Shown in pieces: positions 63,072 through 64,000 of a stretch of 64,000 bases of DNA (positions within the stretch are counted from its first letter, which is position 1; the number at the start of each line of letters is the position of its first letter). Origin of the DNA: Pantoea sp. Ap-967. Its GTDB lineage: Bacteria > Pseudomonadota > Gammaproteobacteria > Pseudomonadales > Pseudomonadaceae. Location of the stretch: NCBI RefSeq assembly GCF_011752565.1, contig NZ_VWXK01000009.1, positions 1 through 64,000 of the forward strand. The letters are read 5' to 3'. The position numbers were made by a program, and so were the translations under genes. Under the pieces are notes generated by a model that saw nothing but the letters and a program-made list of their open reading frames with translations, made no database searches and had not been told where the DNA came from.

Positions 63072-63322
63072 ATGGCGTTGAACGCGGCAATTCCCTGCAC
63101 GCATGGCTGTCGCTTGCCTCCTGGCCGGCTTACTGTGCGCCTGGGCGGGCATGGCGTCTTGCCAATGGCTGCCGCCGCCCTTGTTGCTGCCTGCCAGCGG
63201 CAAGGCGCTGGCAGGCAGAGTCATGCCGCTGTCACGGGGGCGCAAGAACGCCCGCGCCCATCTCACTATGCTCCTGGGCTTTGGCGGCCGACAGGCCCGC
63301 CTCCTCTGCCCCAGGAGTTCCC

Positions 63323-64000
63323 ATGAGCGACATCGCCCTTCTGCCTTCCGTACGCGCCTTCCTGGCCCGCGAGCATGGCCTGTTCATCCACGGCCAAACG
63401 GTGCCCAGCCAGGGCAGCGCAACGATCCCGGTGCGCAACCCGGCTGATGGCCAAACCCTGGCGCACATCGCCGATGCCACCCAGGCCGACGTCGACCAGG
63501 CCGTGACCTCGGCGCGCCAGGGCTTTGCCAGCTGGTCGCGCAGCAGCCCCGCCGCACGTGCCGCAGTGCTGTTCAGGCTGGCGGACCTGCTGGAGGCCCA
63601 CCGTGAGGAGCTGGCCCAGCTGGAAACCTTGCAATCGGGCAAGCTGATCGGCATTTCCCGCGCCTTCGAAGTGGAACAGGCCGCGCATTTCCTGCGCTAC
63701 TACGCCGGCTGGGCAACCAAGATCACCGGCCAGACCATCACCCCGTCGCTGCCCTCGTTCGCCGGTGAGCGCTACAGCGCCTACACCCTGCGCGAGCCGA
63801 TCGGCGTGGTGGTGGGCATCGTGCCGTGGAACTTCGCCACCATGATCGCCATCTGGAAGCTGGCCTCGGCGCTGACCACCGGCTGCAGCATCGTCATCAA
63901 GCCCAGCGAGTTTACCCCGCTGACCCTGCTGCGCATCGCTGAACTGGCCAGCGAAGCCGGGCTGCCGGCGGGCGCCTTGAACGTGCTGACCGGTGCCGGC
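63323..64000 (+). CDS. feaB: Phenylacetaldehyde-type aldehyde dehydrogenase, N-terminal part (runs off the window)
   Basis: 226 residues of an NAD-dependent aldehyde dehydrogenase. A CAGGAG site lies 5 nt before the ATG. Visible: FIHGQTVPSQG, IPVRNPADGQTLAHI, LREPIGVVVGIVPWNFATMIAIWKLASAL with the coenzyme-site Asn, and VIKPSEFTPLTLLRIAEL with the NAD-binding Lys. The catalytic Cys lies beyond the window. Neighbouring FeaR-like regulator and permease point to FeaB, which oxidises phenylacetaldehyde to phenylacetate. Confidence 0.87.
   Translation, partial: MSDIALLPSVRAFLAREHGLFIHGQTVPSQGSATIPVRNPADGQTLAHIADATQADVDQAVTSARQGFASWSRSSPAARAAVLFRLADLLEAHREELAQLETLQSGKLIGISRAFEVEQAAHFLRYYAGWATKITGQTITPSLPSFAGERYSAYTLREPIGVVVGIVPWNFATMIAIWKLASALTTGCSIVIKPSEFTPLTLLRIAELASEAGLPAGALNVLTGAG

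Overview
The window looks like chromosome from a fluorescent pseudomonad of the Pseudomonas putida group. It is GC-rich and densely coded. Intergenic gaps carry many copies of a REP palindrome of the GCGAGC-GCA-GCTCGC type. Gene content fits as well: an SfnB-type sulfur-scavenging operon, a PA4780-type RIO kinase, an AmpC beta-lactamase, a ProP transporter and FeaR/FeaB-like genes. I see no rRNA, tRNA, CRISPR array or prophage. The only insertion sequence is a fragment at the left edge.

Layout. 1-127 is the end of an IS3-family element. 190-5612 is tamB-tamA (outer-membrane assembly), followed by a GNAT enzyme and xthA. 7434-10411 is an ECF sigma/anti-sigma pair divergent from a catalase-like peroxidase plus cytochrome b; both sides carry the same promoter motif. 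10442-14975 has an MFS exporter under a Fur-like box, an XRE/cupin regulator, a DsbA-like isomerase plus SDR facing a TetR gene, and a small putative metalloprotease. 15132-19778 has an SBF-type transporter, ampC, three small Pseudomonas proteins and an EamA exporter. 20059-25976 is catabolic: a truncated class II aldolase, a 2,4-dienoyl-CoA reductase-like flavoenzyme with its regulator, yghU and an amidase.

26243-28618 is a carboxynorspermidine pair. 28909-32491 is a four-gene glycan cassette (UDP-sugar epimerase, GT2, LABN membrane protein, ArnT-like GT39). 32538-34626 is a LexA-box-controlled pair, a radical-SAM protein plus its conserved partner, of unknown DNA chemistry; this is the best candidate for an undescribed system. 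34834-37535 encodes 5-oxoprolinase (pxpCBA) with a divergent LysR gene. Then come yddG, a GH13 maltose/trehalose enzyme, a large autotransporter, a second riboflavin synthase, proP, an FAD oxidase plus MFS transporter, a zinc-type hemB, the RIO kinase and a PACE efflux protein.

53135-57301 is a sulfur-acquisition operon behind a good sigma-54 promoter: sfnB, an LLM monooxygenase, metI and metQ. 57469-64000 is an amine-catabolism region: a MarR regulator, FAD oxidase, cupin, FeaR-like AraC regulator, DUF3156 protein, APC permease and the start of feaB. The feaR and permease mRNA leaders carry A-rich AACAACAA motifs typical of Hfq/Crc catabolite repression; two other leaders in the window carry similar motifs.
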